From Symbiodinium sp. CCMP2592 (taxonomy: Eukaryota; Sar; Dinophyceae; Suessiales; Symbiodiniaceae): a stretch of DNA of 64,000 nucleotides. Made by a program: the position numbers and the translations under genes. Of the stretch, positions 52,251 through 62,200 are shown one piece after another. The stretch lies in the NCBI GenBank assembly GCA_905221615.1, contig CAJNDT010001291.1, forward strand, positions 977,014 to 1,041,013, given 5' to 3'. Numbering within the stretch: the first letter of the stretch is position 1; each line of letters begins with the position of its first letter. The notes under the pieces are model-generated. The model was not told the DNA's origin, made no database searches, and saw only the letters and a program-made list of their open reading frames with translations.

Positions 52251-53628
52251 GAAGCGTCCCATTGATGACGGCCACGAGGCCCACCTCAACGATGCTTATG
52301 GGTCGGCCATCCGCTTGAGGCTCCAGGATAGTGCGTACTTTACGGCCATGGCACTGGCTGTTGCAAAGATGCAAAAGGACCTGGGTGTGCATGTTCCATG
52401 GAAGGTCAAATGCCTAGACTTGTCGAAGGCTTACAAACAATTTTGTGTAAGCGAGCGGGATAGGTGCCTTTCGGTTATAGTCATTTTCGACGAAAAAGGA
52501 AAGCCAACCTGGTATGTGGCGAACGCCTTAATGTTTGGTGCCGCTGCCAGCGTTTTTAGCTTTAACCGTATAAGTCGGGCCATACATTTCTTGTTCACCA
52601 AAGTCTTGAACGTGGTGTGCTCGTACTTCTATGATGACTACCCGATGTTATCCCGCTCCGACATGGCAGAGGCAACTGATGAGGCGTGCGGCCGCATGCT
52701 GAGTCTGCTTGGCATCCGATATGCCGAGACGGGGACTGGATCCAAAGGTTTGCCCTTCGATGCATCATGCAGTGTTCTGGGACTCAAAATGTCAGTGGAA
52801 CATCTTCACTTGGGGAAGCTCTCGATTTCAAACAAACCGGGAAGAATAGAGCGGCTCGTGGAGTTGTTTGGCAAGGTCAAAGCCGAGGGATCGATGACAA
52901 AGCATTTTGGCCAGGTGTTGCTTGGACTTTTGCGTTTTGCGGCAGGCTCATGTGTGGGCATGTCGCTAAATCACATTTGCGCTGACTTGAATAGGATAGT
53001 CCATGGTGAAGCTTTTCCCTCTCCCGAGGAGTTTGCAAAGCTTTGTGATCGGGCTTTGGATTTTCTTGGCAGTGCCCGTCCAAGGGAGGTGAAGGTGTCA
53101 GATCGAAAGGAGGTGGTTCACATCTTCACGGATGGGTCTCTTGAAGGCGACTTCGCTGGCATAGGGGCCGTGATGATTGATTCGGCCGACGGCTTCACGC
53201 GTGTGTTGCAAGGTGAGCTCCCGCCTGAGCTCAGGAACGCATGGCGAAACGAGGCCAGCGAACACTTGATCTGCCAGGTCGAGTTATATGCGATTTTCTG
53301 TGCAAAGCTTGTTTTCCGGGAACGGCTGGAGGGCAGGCGAGTCGTCTATTGGATAGACAATGAGCCTGCACGTCTAGCCCTTGTGAAGGGCGTGAGCAGA
53401 TCTTGCATTATGGATCGCATGCTTCGCGAGCTGTGTAGGCTTGAAGACAACATGATCTCCTACGCGTGGTACGCTCGAGTACCGTCGAAGTCGAACATCG
53501 CCGACGGACCTTCAAGGGGCAAGGGCGATGATGTGGCCAGAGCGTTGGGCCTGGTCAGTGCAGAGACGTTCCCTGGATGCATTCCATGGCAGCACTTGTT
53601 ATGGGGGCAATCGGGTGCTGACACATAG
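52129..53628 (+). CDS. DIRS-type reverse transcriptase and RNase H
   Basis: The open frame starts at 52072 (first ATG 52129) and overlaps the previous ORF by about 180 bp in a different frame. Residue numbers are from 52072. RT motifs: KKRPIDDGHEAHLNDAYGS (about 60-78), KCLDLSKAYKQF (about 113), NALMFGAAASVFSFNR (about 152), and the catalytic SYFYDDYPML (about 184, F/Y-x-DD). RNase H follows with IFTDGSLEGDFAGIGAV (about 351), CQVELYAI (Glu, about 402), WIDNEPAR (about 427) and SNIADGPSRG (about 475), giving the four-acid site. This RT clade, with no integrase, is that of DIRS-like elements. Expression by frameshift from the upstream frame is likely. Confidence 0.85.
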   Translation: MKRRLKVSSTGPFESEDAVSDHLGTQDWVAVRRFLLQQSDKKRPIDDGHEAHLNDAYGSAIRLRLQDSAYFTAMALAVAKMQKDLGVHVPWKVKCLDLSKAYKQFCVSERDRCLSVIVIFDEKGKPTWYVANALMFGAAASVFSFNRISRAIHFLFTKVLNVVCSYFYDDYPMLSRSDMAEATDEACGRMLSLLGIRYAETGTGSKGLPFDASCSVLGLKMSVEHLHLGKLSISNKPGRIERLVELFGKVKAEGSMTKHFGQVLLGLLRFAAGSCVGMSLNHICADLNRIVHGEAFPSPEEFAKLCDRALDFLGSARPREVKVSDRKEVVHIFTDGSLEGDFAGIGAVMIDSADGFTRVLQGELPPELRNAWRNEASEHLICQVELYAIFCAKLVFRERLEGRRVVYWIDNEPARLALVKGVSRSCIMDRMLRELCRLEDNMISYAWYARVPSKSNIADGPSRGKGDDVARALGLVSAETFPGCIPWQHLLWGQSGADT

Positions 53629-53861
53629 CGGATTCTCTTACCGCAAACCGCTTTGTGGAAACTCTACCACACGTGTTATGCACCGAAGTTGTCGGTGCGA
53701 AAACCCTTTTCGAACAGCCCCTTTCGAGTGCTCGGAAGAAAAGAGATCGCGACTTCAGTTGTGCGAATATATTCGGGAGCATTTTTGATAACTGGCTCCA
53801 ATACTTATTATATTCTCGGGCATTCTTTATATTGAGCCCGGATACTGTTTCACGAATCTTT

Positions 53862-56800
53862 ATGCAATATACGGTTCTGGAGTTTTGGGCTCAAGTGGGG
53901 AGGGGCTCCGCGTGCCTTGAGCTGGTTAACCTGTACTTTCCCGAGTGCAGGGCTGACACTTCCCACACGTGCCTTCGGGCCATGGCTCCTTCTTCTGGAG
54001 GCCTTGATTGTGGGTTCTACCTACACTTATGGCGATCTTTGAAGCGAATGAATTGTGCTTTGAGTGATGGTGCTTCTTTGTTGGGAAAAGAAGTGATTGG
54101 GAAAGAAAAGAGCTGTTTCGGCAGCTGGGGCAAAGCGTCTGGCAATGACCGAGATGCGCAACCGAGGGTGGCTCAGCGCCTGCAGATGCTGAGCGCTTTC
54201 ATTGTTCGAGCACGTGATTTTCAGCCTCAGCTGTTCCAGAAGGATTTTGATTTCTTGGCTCAACGTGGTGTGCCGAGAACCATGGTGTGGAGTGCAGTTG
54301 GGCCTTGGGGGCTCCGACTAGGGGCTTCGGAGATGGAGTGCTCTGATGGCACGTGTGTGAGCGGCAACCCGCTTGCTGCTGCAACCTCTTGGTCCTCGGG
54401 GATGGATCACGGGATTGCTGGGGATGAATGCCCTGCTCAGGGGCTACCTTTGGCGAGTGAGCCTTGTGCGCATGCTTCTGACACGCAGGCAAGTGCAACT
54501 TTTGGGCTTCACATGATTGAGGACACTTTCTCTGAGGAGTTTCTTTACTACGTGCCGCAGGCAAGTGCAGCATTTGGGCTTCACTTGATTGAGGACACTT
54601 TCTCCGAGGAATTTCTTTACTACGCGCCGCAGCAGCAGCTTCTTCCCTCAGCGGCTGGTCTGGACCTTGGTGCTGGGCTGTGTGGGACGTCGTCTTGCGC
54701 TGCTGAGAGCCCTGTGTGTGACTTTCAAGAAATCAACAAGACCCGTGAAAGGGCAAAGAGCCTTAGAGGCCTAGCTAGTGATGATTGTGTGTGTCAAGAA
54801 ATCAACAAGACCCGCGAAAGGGCAAAGAGCCTGAGAGGCCTAACTAGTGCCGATTGTGATGGTGAGTGCGAGCCTGACCGTAGGACGAAGAGCCTTTATG
54901 GCCGTGTTCTTAGTTTTCTGTGGGAGCTCAGCACTATCAAGACCCGCGAAAGGGCTAAGAGTGAGACTGATATCGGGCCTCTGGCGCCTGCTACTAGTTC
55001 TAGTGGTAGACATGGCTCCCCGGAGCCCCCCTGTTCTCCCTCCTCGCAGTGCTGCTGCCATGGCCTGGGCTCGCTGGCGGCTGGCGACGGTGGCGGCCAG
55101 TTCTTCATCGCGCAGGGCAAGGACACTGGAGTGGTTGCCGATGACGCTTCTTGCCGGGGCTGCTGCCCATGCCGTGGTTCCTCTGCCCCCCTAGGGTTTA
55201 GGTCCTCCCCCATAGGGGTACCCGTGTCTTCTGTTGGGGGCGATGCGCTGCCCCATTGCTGCACTGACCAAGCTTCACTTTCTCCCCTTGGGTTTAGGCC
55301 TTTGGTTTCTTGGGTACCTGAAGTCCAGGCTGCTGCAACAGCTGATCGGGATGATCTTGTGATGCCTAACAGAGCGTGCCCCCGGAGCCCAGGCGGTGGG
55401 TGTAATCCGGGTTTGGAGTTTTTGCCAGGAGGAGGTGGGGTCGCTGACCCAGGGCTCCGGGGGCCTTCCCAATACAGGCCGCCGTCGGTGTGCAATACAT
55501 CAGTGGGTCGAGGGGACTGTGGTCCCGTTGAGCAGTCTCAGGACGGTGCCAAGATCGATGCAGTTCCCCCTTGCATGTGTCAGGTGCCTGCGACGCGCCT
55601 GGCGGGACTGCTGCAAACTCAGAGTGATCTTGACGGTGTGCAACTGCAGGGGCCACTGGGTCAAGACAGGCCGAAAGGTCCGAGTATATCCCGCGTGGCC
55701 CCTGGTAGTTTGACGTCTTGCTGCCTGTGTTGCGAGTGCCATGCTGCCATGCTTGATCCGAGATGCCCGCCTGTCTGTGTGCAGTTGCAGGGGTCAGTGG
55801 GTCAAGGTAGGCCGAAAGGTCCGAGTATATCCCATTTGGCCCCGAGCAGCCTGCTTCCAACTTGTGTGTGCGAGGCATGCCCTGGCGAGATGCGCAATTG
55901 CGATTGTGAACTGCGGCCTGCTCATGGGCGGCCTCTTCCGAGGCAGGGTGGTGACGGGCAAGTGCAAGGGATCTCGGGCCAGGACCTGGACTCTGCTGCT
56001 ATCTTGCGCTCCTGCTTGTCAGAGGGCTGCTCGGGTCCCCCTGGCCTAAGGTTTGGAGGCGGTAACCCGTTTGAGGGCATGATGGCCAGTATCACGGAAC
56101 AGCTTATGCCCATGATCACTGCGCTCATTCAGAAAGCTGTGCAGGAAGCCATTGCAAATGCAATGGGAGGTGCCCCGGCAACCCCTCCCCGTGTTGTGCT
56201 GCAGGAGCCGGACCTGGAGCGAGGGCCCAAACGCCATAAGCCTGACCCTAACCCCAGTAACAAGCGAAAAAACCAGGAGTCGAGCCGCCATCCTTCTTCT
56301 CGTGCGCCGGGCGAGGGCAAAGCATCTGGTGGCAGAGGTGGTCAGCCTGCTGCTGCAAAGGGCTCGGCCAAGAGTGCTGCTAAAGGTAGTGCAGAGGCGT
56401 CCCCACCCAAGTCTGGACCTAAAGGCAAAGGGCAGGGCGATCGACCTCCTCGCGATGCTGAGGGCTGGACCAAGGTTCAGCGTGCTCCCCCGCAGGGCCC
56501 CTTCCAGCTCCGAAGGCAGGATTGGAGCGCGCAGTTGTTGTCGCAGGATGGCATTGCCAAAGCATTGGACGATCTTAAACCGGGTTCTACACTTGAAGCT
56601 GTCATTCTTGTCGAGCCCTCGGCGCTGCCGAGAATTCGCACCATGCTTGCTGGCACCAGCAAATCCCATAAAATCACCCTTGTAACCTTGGACGCGAGTG
56701 GTCCTCACAAGGTTCCGGGATGTGTGGGCGATCTCCTGCGTTTTCGGCGAGCCTCGATTGTGCATTGCAAATCCGACCCTGCTGATGGTGGTGTCCCTTG

Positions 56801-59294
56801 CTTTGCGGGACACAAGGCCAAGGCCATTAAAGTTGTTCCGGCGTCCACTTCGGTCGTCTACTTTAAGGTGCCCGAGAAGTACATGACGCCTGATAAATTC
56901 AAGCATTGGAAGAACAACCCGAGTCGTGCTGCTTCTTCTTGGGCCAGTTCTCACCAAATCACTTTGAGTGACACGTGGGGTTGGGTCGAGGAGCAGCAGG
57001 CTGGCAAGCAAGGTTTGCAGCTGTTTGGCATTGCTCGCCTCCTGGATGCCGAGTTGTCTTCTCTCGTCGCTGTCAGTGGCCGGGATGGAGTCTTTGTTGA
57101 TGTGCCGCGCGGCAAGCTTGTCTCCACTGTGCAGTGGCTCGCTGTTACCAAGGGGGAAGCTCCGGCTGCGTATCTTGAACGCGGCCTCCGCATGAGTGCT
57201 CCTTATGGTCTTGCCACCCAGGGCGGACGCCTTGGCGCCAGATCGCCTAGAGATCCCTCACAGGCTGTCCCGCGTGTTTGGAATTTCCCTCATGTGCCGG
57301 CTACCTGGGGACAGAAGGAAGTGCTGCAGGTGTTGGACCAGTCCTTCAAGGATGTGGCTTTGATTCAGCATAAGCGCACTGGCGCCGAGTACTTGTATCG
57401 CTTTAGAGCTACGCTCAAACACAGCGATCTTGATCTGGTCCCTTTGAGTGCTATCGTCGAGAGCGAGCCGGGGAAGGACAATGAAATCACGCTGTGGGCC
57501 ACGGTTGCACCCTATAAGCCTAAGCAAGCTAAGCAGCGACCTCTGCGATGTGCGCCGACTCCCTGCCTTGCCAAGGAGAAGCCTGCACTGGAGCCCAAAC
57601 CTGTTAAACTTGAGGTCCCTGCTGAGCTGGATGATGAAGGTAAGGAGGTGTCCCCTGCCAAACATGTTGCGGCTTCGCATCGGCAAATCCCCTCGGGGTG
57701 TGATCTCATTGAGACTCCGAAAGACGGAGCCTGTTTGTTTCACGCCATAGCGCGTGGCCTCCACTGGCTTTCGGGCCCTAAGAAGACGGAGTACTCCCAC
57801 AGGGACTTGAGGGCGCGCTGTGTAGAGCACTTACGAAAATATGCTTCGCAATATATAGGGGAATGGGACGGCCACGGGCCGGCTCTACAAAAATTGCGCG
57901 AAAATGCCGCATCTCCGGAGGACGCCTTTGAGGAATACCTCAAGTTAATTGCTTCGGAATCTGCATACGCCTCTACCATCGAGCTGAAGGCTCTCGGACG
58001 TTTATTTGATTGCCACATCCTTGTGATCCCACGCGATGGGAATTTTAGTGCGATGTCGTTTCATGCGCAGCAGCGCAAAAGGAGGCTGGTGTTATGGTAC
58101 ACGCCTCGGCACATCGAGCTTCTTTTGCCAGCTAAGGATGCTAAAGACTACCCAGAGGAGGTTTTCTCCGTTACGAGTGGTGCTGTCGTTGACCTGAGGG
58201 CTGGAGGGGATGATGCTTCCCAGTGCTCTGGCACTGTTTGGACTGCTTGCGCCCGATCAAACCGATCCAAGGCCAGCCGATCATCCTCTGTGAAGGCGGG
58301 CACTGTGTGGACTGTCACCAACGCGTCGAGCAGAACGACCGCTTCTTCTCTTAAGCGCGCTCGCGGTGCTGCTGCGACGGTCTGGTCCCGAGCCGTCTCC
58401 TCTGGTGCTTCCGTGCATTCTCAAATGCCTGCCTTGCCGGAGTGCGACGATGATGATGCCCCGCAACCTGAGCGGTTGCATCATGCCAGCCGGGCCCTGC
58501 CTCAGTCTGCCCTTGTGATGGCCCGTCGTAATCGCGGCCGAGCCTTCCCTGATGGAGTTGCTAAATGCAGGCTTTGTCCCTTTCGCCGCAAGTGTGCTGA
58601 TCCTGTGAAGGCCTATGCGGCCTATCAGCGGCACTTCTTGGATTCGCATCCGGGGGAGAAGCTTGGGCTCGCTCCTGCCCGCAAGGCTTCCTGTGTTCGT
58701 GACCTCGCTGATGGCGAGGGGGCGTACTGGAGATGCAAACGGTGCCAGGCAGGCATCTCTACTGCTGATGCGGCCCGTTTTGGCAAGGACTCTCTGTGCC
58801 GCTTTCGCCGGGAGCATAAAACACAGGCCCACCCGCGCGTCTCTTGGGCTGTGTGGAACAAGGAAGCGAAATCACACTCGGCCACCAAATGGGCCTCAAA
58901 GATCAGTGCCACTCGCAACAATGCCCAGAAGGCTAAGCTCCTGCCGGTGCTGCGCGAGCTTGAGGCTCAGGACTTTGATGCCTTCGGATGGCCGCGCCAG
59001 GCCGGGAAGGACACCAATACTGTTGATAAGTATCCCTTGCGCATATGCCCGGCTTGGGTGTGTCGCAAATGCCGAGCGCCGTGCCCCTCTGCAGAGATCG
59101 CTAGGAAGCATCGCTCGGTAAAGGGACAGTGCCCTTCTCGCACTGCTAAGGCGAGGGCGTGGATTCGGTTGCGCTCCCTTGCTGCCAATAAGAAGCTTCA
59201 TGATGCTGCACCTGCCTCGGTTCGCAAAGAGCAGGGCGAGCTTGCCTTTGCTGCTGCTGAAAAGGCCTTGCGAGCCCCCATGTTGTCGGTGTGA
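53862..59294 (+). CDS. LINE ORF1: repeats, OTU-type protease and zinc fingers
   Basis: The frame is open from 53655; the first ATG is 53862 and a better-looking start is 53982 (MAPSSGGLDCGFYLHLW). Residue numbers are from 53655. The N-terminal third holds internal duplications: FGLHMIEDTFSEEFLYY twice, INKTRERAKSLRGL twice plus a partial third, and QGRPKGPSIS-type segments twice. It then has an amphipathic helix (MMASITEQLMPMITALIQKA, about 810) and a Lys/Arg-rich segment. An OTU domain spans about 1345-1490, with DGACLFHAIA (catalytic Cys, about 1357-1366) and RHIELLLP (catalytic His). Three Cys/His fingers follow (CRLCPFRRKC, CKRC, CRKCRAPC, about 1638-1825). ORF1 proteins bind RNA; the OTU could act on ubiquitin-like modifiers or process the polyprotein. 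Confidence 0.8.
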   Translation: MQYTVLEFWAQVGRGSACLELVNLYFPECRADTSHTCLRAMAPSSGGLDCGFYLHLWRSLKRMNCALSDGASLLGKEVIGKEKSCFGSWGKASGNDRDAQPRVAQRLQMLSAFIVRARDFQPQLFQKDFDFLAQRGVPRTMVWSAVGPWGLRLGASEMECSDGTCVSGNPLAAATSWSSGMDHGIAGDECPAQGLPLASEPCAHASDTQASATFGLHMIEDTFSEEFLYYVPQASAAFGLHLIEDTFSEEFLYYAPQQQLLPSAAGLDLGAGLCGTSSCAAESPVCDFQEINKTRERAKSLRGLASDDCVCQEINKTRERAKSLRGLTSADCDGECEPDRRTKSLYGRVLSFLWELSTIKTRERAKSETDIGPLAPATSSSGRHGSPEPPCSPSSQCCCHGLGSLAAGDGGGQFFIAQGKDTGVVADDASCRGCCPCRGSSAPLGFRSSPIGVPVSSVGGDALPHCCTDQASLSPLGFRPLVSWVPEVQAAATADRDDLVMPNRACPRSPGGGCNPGLEFLPGGGGVADPGLRGPSQYRPPSVCNTSVGRGDCGPVEQSQDGAKIDAVPPCMCQVPATRLAGLLQTQSDLDGVQLQGPLGQDRPKGPSISRVAPGSLTSCCLCCECHAAMLDPRCPPVCVQLQGSVGQGRPKGPSISHLAPSSLLPTCVCEACPGEMRNCDCELRPAHGRPLPRQGGDGQVQGISGQDLDSAAILRSCLSEGCSGPPGLRFGGGNPFEGMMASITEQLMPMITALIQKAVQEAIANAMGGAPATPPRVVLQEPDLERGPKRHKPDPNPSNKRKNQESSRHPSSRAPGEGKASGGRGGQPAAAKGSAKSAAKGSAEASPPKSGPKGKGQGDRPPRDAEGWTKVQRAPPQGPFQLRRQDWSAQLLSQDGIAKALDDLKPGSTLEAVILVEPSALPRIRTMLAGTSKSHKITLVTLDASGPHKVPGCVGDLLRFRRASIVHCKSDPADGGVPCFAGHKAKAIKVVPASTSVVYFKVPEKYMTPDKFKHWKNNPSRAASSWASSHQITLSDTWGWVEEQQAGKQGLQLFGIARLLDAELSSLVAVSGRDGVFVDVPRGKLVSTVQWLAVTKGEAPAAYLERGLRMSAPYGLATQGGRLGARSPRDPSQAVPRVWNFPHVPATWGQKEVLQVLDQSFKDVALIQHKRTGAEYLYRFRATLKHSDLDLVPLSAIVESEPGKDNEITLWATVAPYKPKQAKQRPLRCAPTPCLAKEKPALEPKPVKLEVPAELDDEGKEVSPAKHVAASHRQIPSGCDLIETPKDGACLFHAIARGLHWLSGPKKTEYSHRDLRARCVEHLRKYASQYIGEWDGHGPALQKLRENAASPEDAFEEYLKLIASESAYASTIELKALGRLFDCHILVIPRDGNFSAMSFHAQQRKRRLVLWYTPRHIELLLPAKDAKDYPEEVFSVTSGAVVDLRAGGDDASQCSGTVWTACARSNRSKASRSSSVKAGTVWTVTNASSRTTASSLKRARGAAATVWSRAVSSGASVHSQMPALPECDDDDAPQPERLHHASRALPQSALVMARRNRGRAFPDGVAKCRLCPFRRKCADPVKAYAAYQRHFLDSHPGEKLGLAPARKASCVRDLADGEGAYWRCKRCQAGISTADAARFGKDSLCRFRREHKTQAHPRVSWAVWNKEAKSHSATKWASKISATRNNAQKAKLLPVLRELEAQDFDAFGWPRQAGKDTNTVDKYPLRICPAWVCRKCRAPCPSAEIARKHRSVKGQCPSRTAKARAWIRLRSLAANKKLHDAAPASVRKEQGELAFAAAEKALRAPMLSV
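55150..55310 (+). repeat. ORF1-internal copies of the 3' region repeat
   Basis: CCCCCTAGGGTTTAGGTCC (about 55186) and TCCCCTTGGGTTTAGGCC (about 55282) match the core of the units in 63.4-63.95 kb, including the preceding GCTGCTGCC text. In ORF1 they encode APLGFRSSP and SPLGFRPLV. Confidence 0.7.
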
Positions 59295-62200
59295 TTCGTA
59301 TTTCGTGCTTGAATGTTCACCGGCGTGGCACGTCGACGGTGGGGCTGCTTGATGCTCTGCTTCGGCAAGGCCCCCCACAGATTATGGCTTTATCCGAGGT
59401 CAATGTTCCTGCAACGGCTGGCATCGGCTATCGCAACCAGTGGAAAACGCACGGCCGGCATGTTGCTCTGAGCGCCCCCGAGGATCTCGGCAGCCGGGTT
59501 GCTTTGGTCAGCGATTTTCCTTTTCGGCATGTCCAGCTGTGTAAGGGTCCTGCTTCCACCAGGCACGTGGCGGGGCTCTTTAATTTGCGATCCCTCCCTG
59601 AGGATGATTCTTCGCTCCCTGCGAGCTCCAGGAGTGCCACTGATGAAACCATCCTGGTGGTGGCCTTTTATGGCCAGGCCGGCAACGAGCCAGTTGCCCA
59701 GACACAAGTGGATGAGGTTTTGGAGTGTGCGGTTGCCTCGGGTTATAGGTTTGTGGTTTTGGGCGACTACAACCTTGAGCCTTCCCAAGGCCGCTTAGGA
59801 TCGCTAATTTCGCAAGGCACCGTGCTTGCTGGTGATGAATGTGCGCGTGGCCGGCCCCTTCCTGCCACGGGCCCGGTCAATGCCCAAGGCGTGCGCACTC
59901 GTCGCATTGATTTTGCCGTTAATCATCGTGACTTGCCTGCGGTTTCTGTAGATCACTTTACGTGCGATTTTTCGGACCACTTGGGGGTACACTACTTGTA
60001 TGCCCTCGATGCTCCTTGTCCCTTGGTTGGGCCCAAGCGATGCAAGCCTCGTGATGATCTCCAGTCTTCTGACTTGGAGTCCAGATGTGCTCAAATTGAT
60101 GCTGGACCCTTTGCAAGCGCCTTGGAACAGAATGATTTGGACGGGGCGTGGCGCTTCTTGTCGGACACCGCCGAGCTTCTGCTGTGTGAGCCGTGCTCTG
60201 CAGAGTGCGTTCCTCGCGCGTCTTCCTGGGAGCCTGTCGCCCATAGTGCGGCGGGACGGGCTGGCAAGCAGCTTGTGACGTCGGAGGGCCTGCGCCTTTT
60301 GCTGCGACTCCGTGCGAGGCTTCAGGTTCTTTCCCACCGGACGAACGATGCTTTGCTGGTGGCGCGCATCAGGCGCTCACTCCGGTCCACGCGCTTGAAG
60401 GTGCCCAGCCTGCCTTATGCCCGTGATGGCGATGAGCTCTCCCTTCTTCCACATGTTGCACAGCTCATTGAGACTTTCACGCAGCAGGAGGAGGAGGCAA
60501 GAAAGCAGATGTGGCGCACCAGGACGCGTGCGGACCTGCCTCGTGCCCGGTCTTTTGTCAAGCGGCGCGCTGATGAGCAGCTCGCTTGGGAGCGTCAGCT
60601 TCCGGATGTTGCCAGTCCGGGCGACCCTGCACATCCGGCGGTCGCGGTTGCAGCTGTGGCAAAGGACCTGCGGGCGAAGCTCTGTCCCGCGTCCTTTAGG
60701 GCGGTTGACATGCAGGCCATGCGTGATCTGTTGCGGCCCCTGCCGCGCCCCGCAAGCACGGAGGTCGTGCCTAACATCACGCCAGAGGCTCTCCGACGCT
60801 CTATGCAGTCCATGAGGCACCGTGCTGCCGGGCCGGATGCGTGGAAACCTGGACTGCTATGTTCCCTGCCTGATCTTTGGTGGGTGTGGACCTCCCAGCT
60901 GTGGAATCGGTGCCTTGCTTGTTGTGACGTCCCCGCCCAGTGGGCACAGGCACGTGTGGTGATGATTAAGAAAATCAAGGGGGGCTTCAGGCCGTTAACC
61001 ATCTCTCAAGCTGTCTGGCGTGCGGGAGCAAGGATTTTGAATGCCCAACTCTCCGACTGGATAGGTTCTTGGAGCTCTCCGTCGGATGCCGGTGGCATCC
61101 CGGGCACGTCGGTGTCGGGTGCCCTGCTTCAGCTGAATGCTGCAATGCGCGGTGGCGCTAACGTTGCGGTTCAACAGGACATTGCGGGGTTCTTTGATGC
61201 CATCCAGTTTGAGGCCCTAGAGGTCCTCCTTTCTCATTTGAAAGCGCCGCCTTTTCTTTGGCCGCTGCTGAAGGCCTTTTACACGCGAGCTTCGCGCATC
61301 GTCCAACTTGATGGTGCATACAGTGATGCCTGGTTTAAGCCCCGCTTGGGTATAGCTCAGGGTTGTCCCTTAAGTCCCACCCTTGCTGCCGCATTTAGCC
61401 ACCTTTGGACCTTGGCTGTGTTGAGGCAAGGGGTTTCAGGCCTGGTCTACCTGGACGACCGGTCCTTCTGGACTTCCTCTGCGGATCTTGGCGACCTGGA
61501 GCATGCGATTCGGCGCTCCGACCGATTCGATGCCACTTGTGGTCTTGAAATTTCCCTGCCAAAGTGTGCGATCGTGGCGCCGGAGGGTCATGTCGAGGCC
61601 TCTGCTCTGGCTGCCCGATTCAACTATCAGTTTTCGCAAACCCTTGAAGTCTTAGGTGTCACTGTTTCCTTTAATGATGAATGGGGCTTGCTGAAATTTT
61701 CCTTGAGAAAAGCTTTGCTGCGCATGGACCTTTTGCGCTGGGTGACCGCTTGCAGTCGACTGCGGGCCCTCATGCTGAAATCACTTGTTTACCCGTGCTT
61801 GGTGTGGGCCGCTGCCTATGCCACGCCACTGGCAGGCCAGATGAAGCAAGTTAGAGATGCTGCGATTCGTGTTTTTGACTGTCAATTTTCCTTTGAAGCC
61901 CCGCGTGTCCTGATCTTCGAACATGTGGGGTGGATGCTGGAGCCACAGTGCGCTGCTGACTCTGCTGTGCTCCGCGAGGCCTGGCGCCTCCTCTGCCAGC
62001 CTCCGGCCTTTGCTCTGGAGCAGCCGCGTGATGCCCGGGGCCAGCGCTGGGATCAGCTGTTGCCTGCTGCGCCTGGCCTCCTTCGCAAATTGGGGTGGAG
62101 CGTCGTTGAACGCCCTGATGGCTTCTTTTTCGCCTGCCGTGATGACTTAGGGATCTCTCGTGAGGTGCAGGTCGGATGGGAGAGCTTTGCTGAGGTTAAG

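Larger units (their letters stand above)
45149..53628 (+). mobile_element. Tyrosine-recombinase (DIRS/PAT-like) retrotransposon with dioxygenase-methyltransferase ORF
   Basis: In order on the plus strand: two small coiled-coil ORFs, a tyrosine recombinase, a gag-like protein with a CCCH/CCHC-type zinc region, a 2OG-dioxygenase-like plus C5-methyltransferase-like ORF, and RT-RNase H of the DIRS type. No integrase or LTR accompanies it, which fits the class. Terminal or split direct repeats were not found, so the element limits are the ORF limits only. The recombinase normally lies last in this class; here it lies first, so this may be a rearranged order or two abutting copies. Confidence 0.75.

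Noticed and set aside
56046..57011. 321-codon minus-strand ORF opposite LINE ORF1
   Set aside because: Antisense shadow in GC-rich sequence without recognisable motifs.
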